From NCBI RefSeq assembly GCF_001517085.1, contig NZ_LRAC01000120.1, positions 186,001-250,000 of the forward strand: a stretch of DNA of 64,000 bases. Direction: 5' to 3'. This DNA comes from Paenibacillus sp. DMB5 (GTDB lineage Bacteria; Bacillota; Bacilli; Paenibacillales; Paenibacillaceae). Of the stretch, positions 60,637 to 64,000 are shown piece after piece (the first letter of the stretch is position 1; every line of letters begins with the position of its first letter). The notes under the pieces are model-generated. The model saw nothing but the letters and a program-made list of their open reading frames with translations. It was not told where the DNA came from and did no database searches. The translations under genes and the position numbers were made by a program.

Positions 60637-62031
60637 TACAGCCTCAGATAGCCTTTGGAAGTACACCAGCCTCGCTGATCTTAAGAGCTGGCTTGTGGAC
60701 GTTTTTGGCAACAGCGATGATCTGGCAGCCGTATCACAGGAAATTTACGGTACCGAAGCCCTGCTGTGTTACCTGTCTACTCTGACAAATTCAAGCTATA
60801 TGATGGACAACATTATCAAGCCTGTCACACTTCTTAACCGGCTAATGCCGGATACCATGGCTGAGGCTCTTCCTGATATTCTGCGTTCACAGGTATTCGC
60901 CGGTATGACTACACGCATGGAAGATCATCTGCCGGAGATACCAAAGCTGATCAGTCAGGGATATGCTGCGCTATTCATTACGGGAGTGAACAAAGCACTT
61001 CTTATTGATGTTAAAGCTTTGGAGCAAAGAAGCATTACCGAACCAACCAGTCAAAATGTAATCCAGGGTCCAAAGGATGGTTTTACAGAATCGGCAGCAA
61101 CCAATATAAGCCTTATCCGCCGGCGATTATGAACGAGCGGCTGCATTTTGAACGATATGAAAAGGGCAACGGTACACGGACAGCTATTTACTTGTGCTAT
61201 CTGGAAGGCACAGTATATACGGATGTGCTTGAACAGCTGAGAAATCAGCTGCAGGCGATTGAACTGGAAAGCCTGTTTGATTCTAGTGCTATAGAAAAGA
61301 AGCTTCAGCCGCGTGATCAGTTTCTCATGTTTCCGGCAATGCTCAGCAGTGAAAAACCCGATACTGTTTGTTCGAATCTTCTGGCTGGCAGAGTAGCTGT
61401 AATTGTGGACGGAAGTCCGTTCATCCTTGTGGCACCGGCGATTTTTGCTGATTTTTTTGAATCCCCTGAGGATAAATATCAATGGGCGGTATTTGGCGTA
61501 TTCTCCCGCTTTATCCGGTACATCGCATTTCTCTTCTCTCTATGTGTCCCTTCCCTGTACGTTGCCGTTATCAGCTATCATCAGGAGCTTATCCCAACCA
61601 TCCTGCTTACAAGTATTGCAGGTCAGCGGGAAGGCATTCCATTTCCTTCAGTAATCGAGATTCTGATCATGGAAATTACGTTTGAAATTCTCAGGGAAGC
61701 CAGTACAAGAATGCCTCGCATAGTTGGACAGTCCATTGCCATAGCCGGTGCGCTCGTTCTGGGTGAGGCATCCGTGCAAGCCGGGATTGTCTCCAACATA
61801 ACCGTTATTGTTGTCGCATTGACCGTGATTTCCAGTTATGTGGCTCCCTTCTATACTTTTGGCGCAAACATCCGGCTTTTCCGTTATGCTTTGATTGCCG
61901 CAGGCTCCATTTTCGGGCTTTACGGGGTAATTTTGGGATGTGCATTTTTAATGATTCATCTTTCGCGCATTCAGCTGTTTGGTGTGCCTTACCTGTCATC
62001 TCCAGCGGCTTTAAGGAGACGTTCCCTATGA
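60629..62031 (+). pseudogene. Spore germination receptor subunit GerKA-like (GerA), split by a frameshift
   Basis: The GerA family protein appears as two frames. The first (60629-61132) gives the N-terminal soluble region up to VIQGPKDGFTESAATNISLI followed by RRRL and a stop. The second (61129-62031) goes on NERLHFERYEKGNGTRTAIY through the membrane domain (FVGVFSRFIRY-like AVFGVFSRFIRYIAFLFSLC, IPFPSVIEILIMEITFEILR). The frames overlap as ATGA at 61129-61132. One extra base restores about 467 residues. The break falls close to the border between the two N-terminal subdomains. The C-terminus (YLSSPAALRRRSL) is short for the family. Either a lost base or a true two-part subunit. Confidence 0.82.
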
Positions 62032-63242
62032 GAAAACTGCGGATTACGTCTGGTATCGCGGCATTCACATCCTTATGTGTGCTTCTGTCCGGATGCTGGG
62101 ATCTGGTTGAAATTAACCGATCCTCCCTGTTAACCGGGGTTGCTATAGAACAGGGCAAGGAGCACAGGCTGAAGCAGACCTTTGAAGTATTAAATGCAGC
62201 AGAAGCTCAGGCTATTGAGGGCGGTAAAGGGATGTCACCCACGACATTATATACATCTGAAGGAGACACTCTTGCAGATACAGTCGCCAGGCTGAATGAT
62301 CAATTCGATCGTCTGCTGCTGCTCTCCCATATTCGGGTGCTCCTGATTGATGAACAGATGGCCAGGAAAGGACTGAATCAGCTTCTTGATGCAGTAAGAA
62401 GATCCCGGTATGTCCGTGAGGATGTTCTGATCCTTATTACCAAAGATGTTCCAGCTGGACAGGTATTACAAATCTTGAATCCCGGAGGTGAATATGGCAG
62501 CCTCAAAATCCGTAACCAGATTGAAAATTTTCAGTCCACGTGGGGAGGCGTGCCGGAGACCCGGCTGTTTGATATTACGCAGGCAACACTAGCCCATGGC
62601 AGAGAGCTAATGCTTGGAGCCCTGACGGTTCAAGGCAACGCCTCTGACAGCAGCAATATGGACAGTCTGAAATCAACTGTGCCCCAATCGATAGTCAAGG
62701 TTTCCGGGGCCGGTATATTCAGGAATGATAAGCTGGTCGGTTTTCTCTCTGAATACGATACACGTATCGTAAATCTGATTCGAAATCAATTAAAGGTAAC
62801 ATCGCTGTCTGTTCCGCTTGAAGATAAAGACACCTTTACTTCGATCCGGTATCAGCATTCCAAGACCAGGCTTAAGGTTGAACTAAAAGAAAAAAAAGCG
62901 TTAATCCGCGTACAGATTGAAGGAGAGGGGCACATCGGTGGTATTCCCCCGAGCATCCCTATAGATAAGATTAAGGGATATGAGGTACTTGAACAGAAGA
63001 CTGCTGAATATATCACTGAACAAATGAAGGAGGTCATCGGTAAGATCCAGCGGAATTATCAGGTCGATGTATTCGGATTCGGAGAATACCTGTACCGCCA
63101 TCACAACCGTGAGTTTATGAAGGTTCAAAAAGACTGGAACCGGTTTTTCTCCGAGGCAGATATAAATGTATCAGTTAAGGTGCATATTGCCCGGTCCGAA
63201 CTTAAGACAAAATCCTTACAAAGAGAACCGGCTGCTCCATAA
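62028..63242 (+). CDS. Spore germination receptor lipoprotein GerKC-like (GerC)
   Basis: About 404 residues of the Ger(x)C family. ATG 62028 overlaps the gerKA stop and has AAGGAG eight bases before. A lipoprotein signal ends SLCVLLSGCWDLVEINRSSL, with Cys at about 24. Later motifs include DTLADTVARLNDQFDRLLLL and the C-terminal RNYQVDVFGFGEYLYRHHNR. It is attached to the outer face of the spore inner membrane and works with GerA and GerB. Order D-B-A-C places it last. Confidence 0.88.
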   Translation: MRKLRITSGIAAFTSLCVLLSGCWDLVEINRSSLLTGVAIEQGKEHRLKQTFEVLNAAEAQAIEGGKGMSPTTLYTSEGDTLADTVARLNDQFDRLLLLSHIRVLLIDEQMARKGLNQLLDAVRRSRYVREDVLILITKDVPAGQVLQILNPGGEYGSLKIRNQIENFQSTWGGVPETRLFDITQATLAHGRELMLGALTVQGNASDSSNMDSLKSTVPQSIVKVSGAGIFRNDKLVGFLSEYDTRIVNLIRNQLKVTSLSVPLEDKDTFTSIRYQHSKTRLKVELKEKKALIRVQIEGEGHIGGIPPSIPIDKIKGYEVLEQKTAEYITEQMKEVIGKIQRNYQVDVFGFGEYLYRHHNREFMKVQKDWNRFFSEADINVSVKVHIARSELKTKSLQREPAAP

Positions 63243-63375
63243 AATATCAAAAGCATTGGAGCATCATTCTCAGGGTAGCGGATACCTTCTTTTCTTTTTT
63301 CAGCGTAAGTTAGGATAGTTTTCCCCTCTGCAATGCATAATAGATAGTAAAACTACTTCAAGGAGGCCTGTATAC

Positions 63376-64000
63376 ATGCCAGAGAACCGGCTTTGGATTG
63401 GGGCACTGGGCGGCGTAACGGAGATCGGCAAAAATATGTATTTTATTCAATACGGTGATGATATTATCGTGGTTGACTGCGGCTCCAAGTTCCCCGATGA
63501 AAGTCTGCTGGGTATTGACCTGATCATACCGGATATTTCCTATCTGCTGGCTCATCCCGACAAAGTGAAGGCACTGATCGTCACCCACGGTCATGAGGAT
63601 CATATCGGAGGAATTCCGTATCTGCTGAAACAGCTCAATCTTCCGCTGTATGCCTCCAGTCTCACGCTGGGATTAATTGAAAGCAAGCTTAAAGAACATG
63701 GACTGCTCCGCCAGACCAGCCTGCACCGTATAGATTCGGAGTCTATTCTTGACTTTGGCAGCACTAAAGTAAGCTTTTTCAGAACCAACCACAGTATTCC
63801 CGATTGCCTTGGTGTTGTGTTCGATACACCGGAAGGCACCGTTGTGCATACAGGCGATTTCAAGTTTGATATGACCCCTGTCAACAGACAGTATCCGGAC
63901 ATACATAAAATGGCCGACATCGGTAAAAAAGGCGTCCGTTTTCTGCTCTCTGAAAGCACCAATGCCGAACGGCCCGGGTTCACTCCCTCTGAGAGACTGG
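63376..64000 (+). CDS. Ribonuclease J, N-terminal part (window edge)
   Basis: About 208 codons from ATG 63376 (AGGAGG nine bases before) to the window end; no stop reached. The metallo-beta-lactamase fold of RNase J is clear: GALGGVTEIGKNMYFIQYGD at the start, LGIDLIIPDISYL, the zinc motif THGHEDHIGG (about 74-83) and VHTGDFKFDMTPVN (about 158-171), then LLSESTNAERPGF. The HGHEDH motif is intact, so it should be an active endo/exoribonuclease. J1 or J2 assignment is open: the HGHEDH site is like J1, while NAERPGFTPSE is like J2. Confidence 0.88.
   Translation, partial: MPENRLWIGALGGVTEIGKNMYFIQYGDDIIVVDCGSKFPDESLLGIDLIIPDISYLLAHPDKVKALIVTHGHEDHIGGIPYLLKQLNLPLYASSLTLGLIESKLKEHGLLRQTSLHRIDSESILDFGSTKVSFFRTNHSIPDCLGVVFDTPEGTVVHTGDFKFDMTPVNRQYPDIHKMADIGKKGVRFLLSESTNAERPGFTPSERL

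Noticed and set aside
1..64000. CRISPR arrays, tRNA or rRNA genes, insertion sequences, prophage
   Set aside because: No spaced identical repeats, cloverleaf sequences, transposase motifs or phage genes were seen on reading both strands.

Overview
The window looks like a chromosomal segment of a Paenibacillus-type Firmicute. Evidence: strong GGAGG ribosome sites, frequent TTG and GTG starts, Bacillus-type genes (bshB2-yojF, ywiC, nreABC, nsrR-hmp), a spore-germination (ger) operon behind a sigma-G-like promoter, an RNase J gene, and many intracellular glycosidases. No rRNA, tRNA, CRISPR array, prophage or insertion sequence was recognised. Genus is inferred from gene content only.

Layout. 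1-1.5 kb: the edge of an unidentified gene and a six-Asp-box beta-propeller protein. 1.6-4.2 kb: a manganese ABC transporter operon (mntA, permease, mntB) with a strong promoter and an MntR-like operator. 4.3-10.4 kb: a sugar or polyol locus (ABC transporter, zinc-dependent polyol dehydrogenase, ROK regulator). 10.6-19.7 kb: a short UvrA paralogue, an acetyltransferase, two LysR regulators each divergent from a transporter, and the bacillithiol gene bshB2 with yojF. 19.9-24.9 kb: a polar amino-acid ABC transporter, ywiC and a solitary acetolactate synthase gene.

25.2-41.7 kb is the centrepiece: a nitrate-respiration and nitrosative-stress island. One unit reads narG-H-J-I-nreA-B-C-hemerythrin; a second reads narK(PAS fusion)-moeA-moaA. 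A divergent hemerythrin-like gene, nsrR, hmp and a flavin reductase follow. NreABC senses nitrate and oxygen. NarGHI reduces nitrate with the molybdenum cofactor that MoaA and MoeA help make. Hmp removes the NO that results. Three promoter regions carry pairs of GGG-N4-CCC dyads matching the NreC consensus, each pair spaced 21-22 bp centre to centre, which suggests one regulon.

41.8-58.7 kb is carbohydrate-related: GH5 and DUF5060/apiosidase-like enzymes under a divergent LacI regulator, a chemoreceptor, a second ROK regulator lacking the usual zinc ligands, a GH2 enzyme, two Gfo/Idh/MocA dehydrogenases, an RpiR regulator and a PQQ-type sugar dehydrogenase-like lipoprotein. 59.3-63.2 kb is a ger operon (small membrane protein, gerKB, gerKA, gerKC). 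The window ends inside an RNase J gene.

Eight otherwise intact genes (mntB, a LysR gene, an amino-acid binding protein, nreC, narJ, GH2, the PQQ-type dehydrogenase, gerKA) are each broken by what looks like one missing base. Losses only, with conserved motifs on both sides, point to sequencing or assembly deletions more than to real decay. They are marked as frameshifted below.
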